Made by a program: the position numbers and the translations under genes
The notes under the pieces: generated by a model
What the model saw: the letters and a program-made list of their open reading frames with translations, nothing else
What the model was told of the DNA's origin: nothing
Databases searched by the model: none
From: Spirosoma rigui
GTDB lineage: Bacteria; Bacteroidota; Bacteroidia; Cytophagales; Spirosomataceae
DNA: 64,000 nt
Reading direction: 5' to 3'
Assembly (NCBI RefSeq): GCF_002067135.1
Contig: NZ_CP020105.1
Coordinates: 4,526,001 to 4,590,000 of the forward strand
Shown here: positions 1 to 8,790 of the stretch, in pieces
How positions within the stretch are numbered: position 1 is the stretch's first letter
Layout: each line of letters begins with the position of its first letter

Positions 1-52
1 GTTCGACTGGGACGCTAACTTCACCATTGGTTATCTGCTAACGTTAAAATAA
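1..52 (+). CDS. 3' end of an unidentified protein, possibly an outer-membrane beta-barrel (partial)
   Basis: From base 2 one frame reads sixteen codons, ending in ...NFTIGYLLTLK, then TAA at 50-52. The alternating hydrophobic pattern near the end resembles the last strand of an outer-membrane barrel, but this is too short to name a family. The call rests on the open frame at the window edge, and on the inverted repeat directly after the stop that would suit a transcript end. A non-coding tail cannot be excluded. Confidence 0.4.
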   Translation, partial: FDWDANFTIGYLLTLK

Positions 53-60
53 AAGGAGAC

Positions 61-139
61 GCGGGAGCAGGGAGAGACAAAAGAGTAAGGGGCACTGACG
101 CATGCGTTTCCCTTGCTCCTTTTTCTCCCCTGCTCCCGC
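61..139. repeat. Long imperfect inverted repeat, possible terminator
   Basis: A purine-rich arm GCGGGAGCAGGG (61-72) is matched exactly by CCCTGCTCCCGC (128-139). Pairing extends outward imperfectly (AAAAGGAG against CTCCTTTT). The 55-base interior holds another partial pairing and the palindrome ACGCATGCGT. It follows the stop at 52 and runs nearly to the ATG at 155. It may end the upstream transcript or act as a leader structure for the next gene. A related purine/pyrimidine arrangement occurs at 30819-30892. Confidence 0.5.
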
Positions 140-154
140 TCCTTTTGGCTTCTC

Positions 155-658
155 ATGACCCTCCGTGACGTATTTGAGGCCATTTCTGGCCAGCCTGCTC
201 TCCTTTTCCTGCTCCTGATGGCCGTGCCGACAGGAGCTTTTTTAGTTAACCTGTGGTCGGGCGACACCGCCGACGCCATCTGGAAATGGCGTTACGTTTA
301 TAGCGCACTGGTCTACCTGGCCTGCATTCCCGGCATGTTCGCCGTTACGCTCAACATCTACCTGTTTCTGTTCGAGCGCCAGAGTATCTGGGATATGAAT
401 CTGGCCCTGCAAGTCCTGCCCATCCTGACCATGACGGCCACGCTGATGATTATTCGGCGCAAACTACCGCTTAACTACATCCCCGGTTTCGGTAAGCTAT
501 CGAGCTTCCTCACGCTGATCGCTGCCGTCATTGGCCTCCTGTGGATCGTGGACCGAACTCGTATCTACGCCATATCCTATATCCCCTTTTCCTACGTCGT
601 CATCGGCTTCGTGGCGCTGCTCCTCCTTATCCGGTACGCCTGGACAAGACTATTTTAG
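155..658 (+). CDS. Hypothetical five-helix membrane protein
   Basis: This is a 167-residue protein with about five hydrophobic segments near residues 14-33, 48-73, 82-100, 115-133 and 143-160. Charged loops lie between them (FERQS, RRKLP). The start at 155 (MTLRDVFEAI) is preferred to the upstream ATG at 113, because the extra codons lie inside the inverted repeat and read as low-complexity sequence. I do not recognise the family and no catalytic motif is visible. It is probably an integral inner-membrane protein. It stands alone on the plus strand and faces a convergent gene ending at 717. Confidence 0.65.
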   Translation: MTLRDVFEAISGQPALLFLLLMAVPTGAFLVNLWSGDTADAIWKWRYVYSALVYLACIPGMFAVTLNIYLFLFERQSIWDMNLALQVLPILTMTATLMIIRRKLPLNYIPGFGKLSSFLTLIAAVIGLLWIVDRTRIYAISYIPFSYVVIGFVALLLLIRYAWTRLF

Positions 659-716
659 GAAAGGGTTTATCCAGAGAAAGAAGGACGGAGGGCATGCATA
701 CGCCAGCTCTTTTCCT

Positions 717-1094
717 TCAGCCCTGAAACGTACTTTGTAATCGCTGGATGAGGAGGGTTGTGATTCGGCGGGTGAGTTCAGCTTCGTTGGCGGTGAAGGT
801 CTGCCATTCGTCGGGGGTGAAATGGCCCATGACCATACCAACCAGTTGCAGCCGAAGGCGGGTGTCTTCCCGCACCGACCGTTCGACATAGGCCATCTTT
901 TCGGGACCCGTAAGGCGGTCGAAAGGTGTCTTGCGTTTGGGCCAGTGGTGCTGCCACAACGCCTGAATACTGCTGTCGAGTAGTTTCAGGATCGGGCGCA
1001 ACGTCTGGTTCTGAAATTGTTCGGCAGTACTGACGGCCGTAGGCTCGGTTGCCACCAGAGGCCGGGCGGGGGTATATCGTTCGTTGGTATCCAT
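717..1094 (-). CDS. Hypothetical soluble helical protein (125 aa)
   Basis: The start at 1094 (MDTNERYTP) is preferred to the upstream ATG at 1193, which would overlap the divergent lipoprotein leader. After a variable N-terminus of about 35 residues, the protein is predicted to be almost entirely helical, with many charged residues (DRLTGPEKMAYVERSVRED; HFTPDEWQTF). There is no signal peptide and no membrane segment. I do not recognise the family and assign no function. It is divergent from the lipoprotein gene at 1203 and may share that intergenic region. Confidence 0.6.
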   Translation of the reverse strand: MDTNERYTPARPLVATEPTAVSTAEQFQNQTLRPILKLLDSSIQALWQHHWPKRKTPFDRLTGPEKMAYVERSVREDTRLRLQLVGMVMGHFTPDEWQTFTANEAELTRRITTLLIQRLQSTFQG

Positions 1095-1202
1095 TGGTAA
1101 GCATGACAACGAATACGCCGGAATGGTTGCGCCCCGCATCGATTCTTGTCCGGGTGCCCCTAACCTGTTAACTTGGACGGAGAATACCCACACCCCGCCC
1201 TC

Positions 1203-1898
1203 ATGCGCTATCCACCCACCCTTGCTCTTGTCGTACCCCTGTTCCTGGCCTGCCTCGGCTGCCAGCCCGGCACGTCAGCACCCGACGCCCCCGGCTACGA
1301 TTATTTCCCGCTCGAAACGGGTCGTTTCATCGTTTATGACGTTACCGAACGGCAGTATTCGCTCGTAACGCCCGTTGTCCAGCGTACCTATCAGCTGAAA
1401 GAAGTAACAGGCCCGGCTTATACCGACGTCACGGGTTCCCCCGCATTCCGGCTTCTGCGCTACCGCCGGCCGGCAGAGAACCAGCCCTGGCAGGCCGATT
1501 CGGTCTGGTCAGTCCGGCGGGTCGGCGACGAAGCCATCCGGACCGAAAACGGGGTTAATTTCGTAACGCTGCACTTCCCCGTCAGCGACCTGCTGCGCTG
1601 GAATGGCAACCGCTATAATTCAATCGGTGAGGACTCGTACGAGACGCGCAATAGTGGCCAGCCTTACCGCGTTTCGGATACACAGTTTGACAAAACCGTA
1701 ACCGTCATTGCTCAGCAGGATTCGACGCTGGTATCGCAGGATAAGCGCATCGAGGTCTACGCCCGGTCGGTGGGCATGGTTTACAAAGAACGGGTTCAAC
1801 TACAGTATTGCTCTTCATCACCTGCCTGTATCGGCAGCTATCAGATTGACTATGGCATCCGACAAGTATACCGCATTCGTTCGTACGGCAACGAGTAA
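1203..1898 (+). CDS. Predicted lipoprotein of unknown function
   Basis: This 231-residue protein starts at 1203 (MRYPPTLALVVPLF), which places a hydrophobic signal segment directly before a lipobox-like LACLGC. The cysteine would be lipidated and the protein anchored in the envelope. The rest is predicted to be rich in beta strands (YDYFPLETGRFIVYDV; the SVWSVRRVGDE region) with no catalytic motif. Its 3' end overlaps the protease gene start by 47 bases in another frame, so the two genes are probably co-transcribed. I do not recognise the family beyond a Bacteroidota lipoprotein. Confidence 0.7.
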   Translation: MRYPPTLALVVPLFLACLGCQPGTSAPDAPGYDYFPLETGRFIVYDVTERQYSLVTPVVQRTYQLKEVTGPAYTDVTGSPAFRLLRYRRPAENQPWQADSVWSVRRVGDEAIRTENGVNFVTLHFPVSDLLRWNGNRYNSIGEDSYETRNSGQPYRVSDTQFDKTVTVIAQQDSTLVSQDKRIEVYARSVGMVYKERVQLQYCSSSPACIGSYQIDYGIRQVYRIRSYGNE

Positions 1899-3534
1899 AA
1901 CCAGCTGGCTGGTCGGGCTGTTGCTGCTGGGTTCACTGCCTGGTTTCGGGCAGACGACCCGCAAATACCTGGTACAGCTCCGCGACAAAGCCGGTTCACC
2001 CTACAGCACGAGCCGGCCCGATCAGTTCCTGTCGCAACGGTCAATCCTGCGCCGGCAGAAGCAAAACATACCGGTGCTGGAGCGCGACCTGCCCGTAAAC
2101 CCGGCCTACGTGACGCAGCTGCAACAAGCGGGTGCCAAGGTATGGTTTACCTCGCGCTGGCTCAATGCCGTACTCGTCGAAGCGTCGGACGCGACCATTG
2201 CCACCATCCAGAAACTACCCATCGTAAGCGGGCTGGAGTTCGGTCGGTCGCTGGCCAACGCCCGGCTGGATGCGGAGGTGTCCTCCGCTGCGACCTCGGC
2301 GAAAGCAGGTGAGCAGGCGGCAAAATTTGGCGACGTAGCCCCCCTCAACTACGGTACCTCGACCAATCAGATCACCCAGCTCGGTGTCGACAAGATGCAC
2401 CAGCAGGGTTTCCACGGTGAAACAATCCTGATCGGGCTGCTGGACTCCGGCTTCCAGAACGCCAACAAAGTTGGTTTTCTGCAGCCCGTTTTTCAGGAGA
2501 ACCGGGTGCTGGCTACCTATGATTTTGTCCGGAAAGAAGCCGCCGTCTACGAAGATGATTCGCACGGCCTGTCGTGCCTGTCGACCATAGCCGCCACGGC
2601 CGACAACCAACTGTATGGAACCGCCTTTAACGCCCAGTTCGTACTGCTCCGAACCGAAGATGTAAACAGCGAAAGCCGGTTGGAAGAGGCTAACTGGCTG
2701 TTCGGGGCCGAGTATGCCGATAGCATGGGTGTCGACGTAATCAGTTCGTCGCTGGGTTACACCCAGTTTGATGATGCCTCGACCAGCTATACCTATCAGA
2801 ATCTGGATGGCAAAACGGCGCTTTCTACCCGGGCGGCTCAGATAGCCACCGAAACGGGAATGGTTGTTGTGGTAGCCGCGGGTAACGACGGCAACAGCGC
2901 CTGGCGCTACCTGTCGGTGCCGTCCGACGCCGTTGGTGTACTGGCAGTCGGTGCCGTAACGCAGGCGGGCCAGCGGGCGGGCTTCAGCTCGCTGGGTCCC
3001 TCGGCCGATGGCCGCATAAAACCGGATCTGGCGGCCCGGGGTCAGGGTACCGTCGTGGGCAGTCCCAACGGCCAGATTCAGCTGGGCAACGGCACATCTT
3101 TCGCAACGCCCCTCGTCGCGGGGCTGGCAGCGGGCTTCTGGCAGGCCCATCCTCAGCTGACAGCCGCCCAGGTGACCCTGGCGCTGCGCCGGTCGGGAAG
3201 CCAGTTTACCAACCCCGACGACCAGCTGGGCTACGGGATTCCCAATTTTGAGCGAGCATCGGTCGTGGCCGAATCCTTACAGGCGCTGCTGGTGTATCCC
3301 AACCCCTTCAGCGAGGCGGAGCCCCTGTCGGTGATCTGGGGCGAGGTAGCCACCAACGTTCCCCTCGACGCTACGCTGACCGACCTCACGGGTCGTATCG
3401 TCTGGCAGCGGCAATACGCATCGGGTGGGCTGGCGGGGTTTGCCCTGCCCACCCTGAACCTGTCGGCGGGTATGTATGTGATGACCCTGGTGGCGGGGGA
3501 TAAAAAGCGGACCGTGAAGATTGTAAAACGGTAG
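1852..3534 (+). CDS. Secreted subtilisin-like (S8) serine protease with type IX sorting tail
   Basis: This 560-residue protein has a signal segment near residues 17-34. It has the full subtilase set: Asp198 in LLDSG, His238 in DDSHGLS, the oxyanion Asn345 in AAGNDGNS, and Ser416 in NGTSFATP. A propeptide-like region fills about residues 36-170. After the catalytic domain, from about residue 478 (LLVYPNPF), comes a beta-rich tail ending in KRTVKIVKR, typical of the C-terminal type IX (Por) sorting domain. Such proteases are exported across the outer membrane and released or surface-attached. The ATG at 1852 gives the signal peptide but lies inside the upstream lipoprotein gene. Extending upstream to 1708 would lose the signal sequence. 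It converges with the NOS gene, whose end lies 14 bases away. Confidence 0.9.
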   Translation: MASDKYTAFVRTATSKTSWLVGLLLLGSLPGFGQTTRKYLVQLRDKAGSPYSTSRPDQFLSQRSILRRQKQNIPVLERDLPVNPAYVTQLQQAGAKVWFTSRWLNAVLVEASDATIATIQKLPIVSGLEFGRSLANARLDAEVSSAATSAKAGEQAAKFGDVAPLNYGTSTNQITQLGVDKMHQQGFHGETILIGLLDSGFQNANKVGFLQPVFQENRVLATYDFVRKEAAVYEDDSHGLSCLSTIAATADNQLYGTAFNAQFVLLRTEDVNSESRLEEANWLFGAEYADSMGVDVISSSLGYTQFDDASTSYTYQNLDGKTALSTRAAQIATETGMVVVVAAGNDGNSAWRYLSVPSDAVGVLAVGAVTQAGQRAGFSSLGPSADGRIKPDLAARGQGTVVGSPNGQIQLGNGTSFATPLVAGLAAGFWQAHPQLTAAQVTLALRRSGSQFTNPDDQLGYGIPNFERASVVAESLQALLVYPNPFSEAEPLSVIWGEVATNVPLDATLTDLTGRIVWQRQYASGGLAGFALPTLNLSAGMYVMTLVAGDKKRTVKIVKR

Positions 3535-3548
3535 CTGTCCCGTGCGTT

Positions 3549-6500
3549 TCACACGACTTCCATCCGTTGGCCACCTTCGGCATTGACCCGTTCCAGCCAG
3601 CGTTCTCCCTGCGAGTAGTTCGCATCCTGTAACTCGGCCAGCGCCTGCCGGTAATTGAGCAATACCCCCCATACGTCCATGACAAAGCGATTTTCGCGAC
3701 GCATGGTCCGAAAAAACTCAACCGCTTCGGCATGGGAGAGCCCCCCTACCGTTTTGGCAATGTTCATCAGCACAGCAAAGACATCATCGGCCATCTTGGC
3801 GTCACCACACACGTAGTAATGGCAGTCGGGCTGCGACAGTACCTCCCACAAGTCCTTACTCTGCTGGCCAATCAAATGTTGTACATACACCGTTTCTTCG
3901 CCAAGCCGAGAAAAGGCCACGTCCAAATGGGTCAGCACCCCGGCGTCGCGCCAGTTTTCCAGCTCCTGCTGGTAGAGATAGTCGTTCAGATTGCGGCAGC
4001 CGAAATACAGCCGGGCGTGTCCGAGCCGGATGGGCGGCTGAACCAACTCGTCGCTGTCGGCCAGCGGCTGTCCGGTCTGGATGGCCCGCTGACTTTCCCG
4101 TAACGCGCGCAGCTGCACCTCCCGGTGCTGCAGGAAGCCAACCAGGGGCGACAAACCCGTACCCGGCCCCACGAGCAGCATGGGTGCCTGTGGATCGACG
4201 GGCGGACGGAAGTTGGACGTCCGCACCACCAGCCGTACTGTCTCGCCGTATTGAGGCTCCAGACTCGCCAGGTAGTTGGAACATAATCCCGCCCGCACCT
4301 GCCCCGAATCGGTCGTTACCTGAACCACGCCCACCGTTACGTGAATCTGGTTCGGATACACCAGCGAACATGACGAGATGGAGTACAGGCGCGGTTTCTG
4401 GCCGGGTAGCAGGTCGATCAGCTGCACAAACGACAGCGATGCCGACGGGAACGAATCCAGCAGATCGACTACCGTTACAAAGGTGTCGGTAATGTGTTTC
4501 TTCAGCGTCTGGAAACCAGCATCCTGGTCACCACGCTTCAGGGTTACGGTCCAAGCATCCAGTAGTTCCTTTTCGGCCGGGTCGGTTGCGGTTGCCAGTA
4601 AGGCTGCAATCAGTTCGTTGAACGGCTCCCGAATGGTCAGATCGATATCTTCGGTCAGCGCCCGCCAGACGGGCACGGGCTGCGGATAGGCATGATCGCC
4701 GTCTATGATGGCACCCGTTCCATCAACGAGCGATGTTACAAACCAGCTGTTGGGATTGATCCCGAGCCGGTCGCACAATCGCTGCACCAGTTTCCAGCTG
4801 TTTTTCGGATAGATCGCTACGTGGTCTCCCGTTTCATAGGTCAGCCCTGACTCGCTGATGTCGAAAGCCAGAAAGCGCGTTGACCGGCTCCCTACAATGA
4901 CTTCCTTCAGCAACTCCCGGTTGGCCACAACGGGTACCTCCACCCCGGGCAGCCTGCGTTTGGCGGTTCGGTCGGAGGCCGGCACCTGGCTGGCGTTCAT
5001 GAACGTAACGGCCAGCCGGGCGGTGTCCGAGCGGGCACCGTTGGTGCTTGTCGGGTCTTCACCCAGCAGGCGCGCTACCAGATCGAGCCACTGCCGAAAG
5101 GTGTCGGCCTGCCCTTTTATTTCGTCGCCCTGGTGCATATCGACCATTCGGTTCGCACCAATCCGGCTTAATTCCTGATCGAGTGTTGTTCCGGCCGCGC
5201 AGAACTGCGGGTAAACTGTACTACCCAGCGCCATCACCGAGAAGTTCACCTGCTTGTGGGCGCCGTCCGGTACCTGCCGAATCCGGTTCAAAAACTTCAT
5301 GGCGTTACCCGGCAGTTCACCATTGCCAAAAGTCGACGTAACGACCAGCAGCACTCGTTCCTGGCCGAGCTTGGCCAGGTCATACTCATCGAGGGTCATC
5401 ACGACGGGGTGGTGCTGGTTGAGCCGGCGGGCCGTCTGGCGGGCGTAGCTCTCGGCAGTACCCGTCTCCGATCCGTACAAAATGGCGATCCGACCCAGGT
5501 CGGGCACTTTTTCGGGCGCGCTATCTTCCCCGGCAATGACCAGATCGGTCCCGACCACCACCCACTTGTCGGCTGCGTAGTGGTAGCTGGGACTGAGGAA
5601 GAAATCGCGCATCTCATGGTGCCAGACGGGGCTGGAACTGCCCCCCGCCGAGGGCGTTACCCACGACCACTGCGCCGGGCATTCCCGACCGGCCCGCTTC
5701 TCGCGCTGGTCATGTACCAGGAACTGACGGGAGGCCGTCTGGTGGTCGACCAGCGTTACCCGGGCTTTGGAGAACGAGTGCAGCACCGCTACGTTCAACT
5801 CCAGAAAAGCCCGGTCGCGCCAGAGGGTCTGTTCGCTCGATGTATCGATGCCCATAGTACGGGCAATGGCTTCGGCTTTATCATACCGCCACTCCTCCCA
5901 CAGATTACGGGCTATTTCGGTTTCCATGAACCAGCCGTTAAACGGAACGCAGCCGTACTGGATACCCCCAATGTCCATCCGGAAGTTGGAGATAGCCGGG
6001 ACAGCACACCATTTCAGGCCCAGTTCGCCAAAAGCCGGGTAAGCCGGGTGTTCGAGGGGTACGGTGAGCAGTTCGTCGGCGTCGAAGCTGTACATCTTGG
6101 GCGACTGGCCGGGCACATCAATCACCAGCGGCAGGCAATCGTAAGCCGTTCTGTTGACGGGTGGCACCCACCCCTGCCGGATGAGGGCCTGGGTCAGGTC
6201 GAGGTTGGCCTTATCGCCCAGAATAGAGCCATCGTCCTGTTTGTAGGCCGCAAACCGGATATACTGACTATTCCAGATCCGGGGGCCCCAGCGTTCCAGC
6301 GGTTTTTTGGGCCGGAACACGTTCATAACAATCTGCAGATTGCCTCCGTTGGTAGCCATCCGGAGGTGCTCGGCGCATTCGCGGAACATGGCGTCGGGAT
6401 CCGTCACGTGGCGCAGATCGCGCACGATCATATTTCGCCAGGCAATCCGCCCGATACACTTCGACGAGTTCCGCCACGCTACCTGCGCGCCGTAGGCCAG

Positions 6501-8066
6501 TTCTTCGTAGGTATGGGTATACGTACCGGTGGTCCGGACTTCGCGCTCGATCTCGCTCCACCGCCGTTCGTAGTCGCCAGGTTCCCAGGCCAGTTCATCG
6601 GCCACCAGCCGGATGAATTCGTTGGCCTGTTTCAGGATACGCTGCTGGTTGAGCACCGGCTGCCGCAGGACATTGCTGACCCGCTTTAGTAATACGGCCC
6701 AGGCGTGAGCCTGCTCCGGGTCGAAATCGGGGATACGCTGCTTCAGAACGGCCAGCAGCGGCTCGGCTATTTTTGCGTAGGCATCGGCCGGTACATTGAC
6801 CGTAGCGTGCAGTCGAGCCAGCTCGCGCAGTTCCTGGCTCACATCCGTCCCCGTATCCAGCGACCGGATCAGGAATCCGATGGTCTGCATCAGGTGAGCC
6901 GCCAGGCTGTCGATGTCGGTTCGGCCGAAGTAGGGCAAAATTTCGGGGTGCGTCTGAAACAGCAGTCGGTAAAAATCAATTCCCGTTGCCAGCGCGTTGG
7001 TGGCCAGCACCTCACCCCCCTGCCGCATCACCCGCACCATAGCCGGCGACAGCGCTTCGTCGTACTGGGCGATGGCCTCCACCGCCGGGGGCAGAATGTG
7101 CAGACTGAAAAACCGATAGGCCGCCGACAGGGTACCTTTATTGAGGTTTTCGCGGTCGTACTCTTCCAGGTGCGGCACGTGCGACAGCATCCACATCCAG
7201 ACCCGGCGGGCCGTGAGCCAGTGGTCGGGCCGCATGCCCAGATCGGCCAGTAGCGTTGTGTATTCGAGAACGGTTTTGGGCCCTTCGGGGGGCGCCGGGT
7301 AGATACCCCGGTAACTCTCCCGCAGGATTCGTTCGGTATGCGGCATGAGCTGCCGTATGCTTTGGTCGAAGAGGTTGGCGAAGTAGCCGGGGACCAGATC
7401 CACCGCATCGCCGAAACAGCTGATCAGCTCAGGTTCTTCGTGCAGCAGGCGCTCGAAAAACATTTCAATAAGCATATCCTGGAAGGACAGCAGCTTATTC
7501 CAGGTGTCTTTGACAAGGACCTGTTCGGGAGCCGTCAGGGGCGTGAGCGTATCGACCTGCCCCAGTTCATCGGGCAGCGCCGGAGCCGGAGTTGGCGACG
7601 GGCTGCCGGGAGTGAGCCGACCGGCCAGAAAAGGACAGGCGGCTACGGTAGCCGCCGGAAGTTGCGCCTGCGCTACCGAAAGCCGGATCTGGACCACAGC
7701 GTCGGGCGCATCAGCCCAGCCGGGTACCGGCAAGCTGACCAGTGCGCTCGTTTGACCGGCGAGGTGCGTTTCCGGCTTCAGCACCACGTTACCGGCATCC
7801 TGCCAGCGGGATGCTTCCTGGGGACGATACTGGAGGGAGAACTGAAGGGCGGCCTGAGCCGGCAGCTGCACATTGACCAGCCACTCGGGCTTACGGCGCG
7901 GTTGCAGCGCATGTTCAGTTGCTACCGTTCCGGCATCGTCATACACCCGAATCAGCCCCCGGTAGTCGTAGCCGGCTTCGGGACAGTTTACTGTCACTAC
8001 GTCCGTAATCGATACAGTGCTGGTTTCGGGTGGGGTATACGTGGGGCGATTGGCAGATGTTATCAC
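3549..8066 (-). CDS. nos: Double-globin nitric oxide synthase with fused flavin reductase
   Basis: This 1505-residue protein would make NO (or its oxidised form) from L-arginine with O2 and NADPH. Domains in order: a beta-rich N-terminal region of unknown type (about 15-150) and a Pro/Ser linker (152-166); a first globin-like domain (about 175-335); a second globin (340-470) with His420 at the proximal F8 position and His391 at a plausible distal position; an NOS oxygenase (475-845) with haem ligand Cys537 in SSKCIGRI and the arginine-binding Glu717 in GWFMETEI; flavodoxin FMN domain (858-1000, YGSETGTAES); FAD domain (RLYSISSC 1226-1233); and NADPH domain (VGPGTGLSP, YYVCGDAKMADDV). The C-terminus RFVMDVWGVLL continues into a 38-residue tail as in animal NOS. 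I see no zinc CxxxxC site, calmodulin segment or FMN autoinhibitory insert. The first globin has Leu where F8 His is expected. It is the last gene of the H-NOX operon. A globin-NOS-reductase is known from the cyanobacterium Synechococcus PCC 7335. Confidence 0.93.
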   Translation of the reverse strand: MITSANRPTYTPPETSTVSITDVVTVNCPEAGYDYRGLIRVYDDAGTVATEHALQPRRKPEWLVNVQLPAQAALQFSLQYRPQEASRWQDAGNVVLKPETHLAGQTSALVSLPVPGWADAPDAVVQIRLSVAQAQLPAATVAACPFLAGRLTPGSPSPTPAPALPDELGQVDTLTPLTAPEQVLVKDTWNKLLSFQDMLIEMFFERLLHEEPELISCFGDAVDLVPGYFANLFDQSIRQLMPHTERILRESYRGIYPAPPEGPKTVLEYTTLLADLGMRPDHWLTARRVWMWMLSHVPHLEEYDRENLNKGTLSAAYRFFSLHILPPAVEAIAQYDEALSPAMVRVMRQGGEVLATNALATGIDFYRLLFQTHPEILPYFGRTDIDSLAAHLMQTIGFLIRSLDTGTDVSQELRELARLHATVNVPADAYAKIAEPLLAVLKQRIPDFDPEQAHAWAVLLKRVSNVLRQPVLNQQRILKQANEFIRLVADELAWEPGDYERRWSEIEREVRTTGTYTHTYEELAYGAQVAWRNSSKCIGRIAWRNMIVRDLRHVTDPDAMFRECAEHLRMATNGGNLQIVMNVFRPKKPLERWGPRIWNSQYIRFAAYKQDDGSILGDKANLDLTQALIRQGWVPPVNRTAYDCLPLVIDVPGQSPKMYSFDADELLTVPLEHPAYPAFGELGLKWCAVPAISNFRMDIGGIQYGCVPFNGWFMETEIARNLWEEWRYDKAEAIARTMGIDTSSEQTLWRDRAFLELNVAVLHSFSKARVTLVDHQTASRQFLVHDQREKRAGRECPAQWSWVTPSAGGSSSPVWHHEMRDFFLSPSYHYAADKWVVVGTDLVIAGEDSAPEKVPDLGRIAILYGSETGTAESYARQTARRLNQHHPVVMTLDEYDLAKLGQERVLLVVTSTFGNGELPGNAMKFLNRIRQVPDGAHKQVNFSVMALGSTVYPQFCAAGTTLDQELSRIGANRMVDMHQGDEIKGQADTFRQWLDLVARLLGEDPTSTNGARSDTARLAVTFMNASQVPASDRTAKRRLPGVEVPVVANRELLKEVIVGSRSTRFLAFDISESGLTYETGDHVAIYPKNSWKLVQRLCDRLGINPNSWFVTSLVDGTGAIIDGDHAYPQPVPVWRALTEDIDLTIREPFNELIAALLATATDPAEKELLDAWTVTLKRGDQDAGFQTLKKHITDTFVTVVDLLDSFPSASLSFVQLIDLLPGQKPRLYSISSCSLVYPNQIHVTVGVVQVTTDSGQVRAGLCSNYLASLEPQYGETVRLVVRTSNFRPPVDPQAPMLLVGPGTGLSPLVGFLQHREVQLRALRESQRAIQTGQPLADSDELVQPPIRLGHARLYFGCRNLNDYLYQQELENWRDAGVLTHLDVAFSRLGEETVYVQHLIGQQSKDLWEVLSQPDCHYYVCGDAKMADDVFAVLMNIAKTVGGLSHAEAVEFFRTMRRENRFVMDVWGVLLNYRQALAELQDANYSQGERWLERVNAEGGQRMEVV

Positions 8067-8094
8067 AGTTTATGGGCAGCGGAGGTAGAGCAGG

Positions 8095-8787
8095 TCATAA
8101 CAAATTCAGGCGGTTCATCAGTTCCGGCTTGTTGGCCCGGCTGATGGGAATCACCTTATTACTGATAACCAACGTATTTTCTTCTATATCGACGATCTTA
8201 TCCAGGTGCACAATGTACGAGCGATGGACCCGCAGGAATTGCATCCCTAATTTCTCTTCCAGGTATTTCATGGTCGAGTACACAATATGAGTCTGGGTAT
8301 TGGTGTAGATCTTTACGTAATCACCCGTATTTTCGATGTATGATATATTATCAAAAGGCAACCGGATGTAGCGGCCATCTGTTTTTATATAGATTTCTTT
8401 CTGAGCAGCCGGTGTGCTGGTTTTGGAATGGGCATGCAGCTCCAATACCTTCTCCACGGCTATTTTGAACCGGGGCATCGTAATGGGCTTCTTCAGGTAA
8501 TCGGTCACCTGGTATTGAAAGGCATCATAGGCGTATTCGGTCTTGCTGGTCGTTAGCACGACATAAGGGATCGACGGCAGCTGCTCCAGCAACTCCAGCC
8601 CCGAGAGCCCCGGCATTTCAACATCGAGCCAGATCAGGTCTACCGGCTGGTCGGCCATAAACGCCAGGGCATCCGTTGCGTTGTCGAACACAGCCAGCAC
8701 CTCCAGGGAACCATGCTGCTCGCACAGCCGCTGCAGGGACCGCCGGGCCATCAGCTCATCCTCAACAATAATACAGGTCAAACTCAT
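8095..8787 (-). CDS. LytTR-family response regulator of the NO operon
   Basis: This 230-residue protein has an N-terminal receiver domain (about 3-120) with the acidic pair in VEDE and phospho-acceptor Asp55 in LIWLDVEMPG. A LytTR DNA-binding domain follows (about 130-228), showing ISYIENTGDYVKIY and FLRVHRSYIV. LytTR proteins bind direct repeats upstream of their targets. It starts 3 bases after the hybrid kinase stop and ends 28 bases before the NOS start, so it should be made together with both. The simplest reading is that it takes phosphate from the kinase Hpt domain and controls this operon or others. No binding site can be named from sequence alone. Confidence 0.92.
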   Translation of the reverse strand: MSLTCIIVEDELMARRSLQRLCEQHGSLEVLAVFDNATDALAFMADQPVDLIWLDVEMPGLSGLELLEQLPSIPYVVLTTSKTEYAYDAFQYQVTDYLKKPITMPRFKIAVEKVLELHAHSKTSTPAAQKEIYIKTDGRYIRLPFDNISYIENTGDYVKIYTNTQTHIVYSTMKYLEEKLGMQFLRVHRSYIVHLDKIVDIEENTLVISNKVIPISRANKPELMNRLNLL

Positions 8788-8790
8788 GAG

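Noticed and set aside
5256..6689. Antisense open frame of 477 codons opposite the NOS oxygenase
   Set aside because: The NOS reading frame has the haem and arginine motifs. The antisense product shows no domain.
3549..8066. Possibility that the long NOS is an assembly join of separate genes
   Set aside because: One frame runs uninterrupted from globin to NADPH domain, linkers are of natural type, and a globin-NOS-reductase order is known elsewhere. Composition is even throughout.
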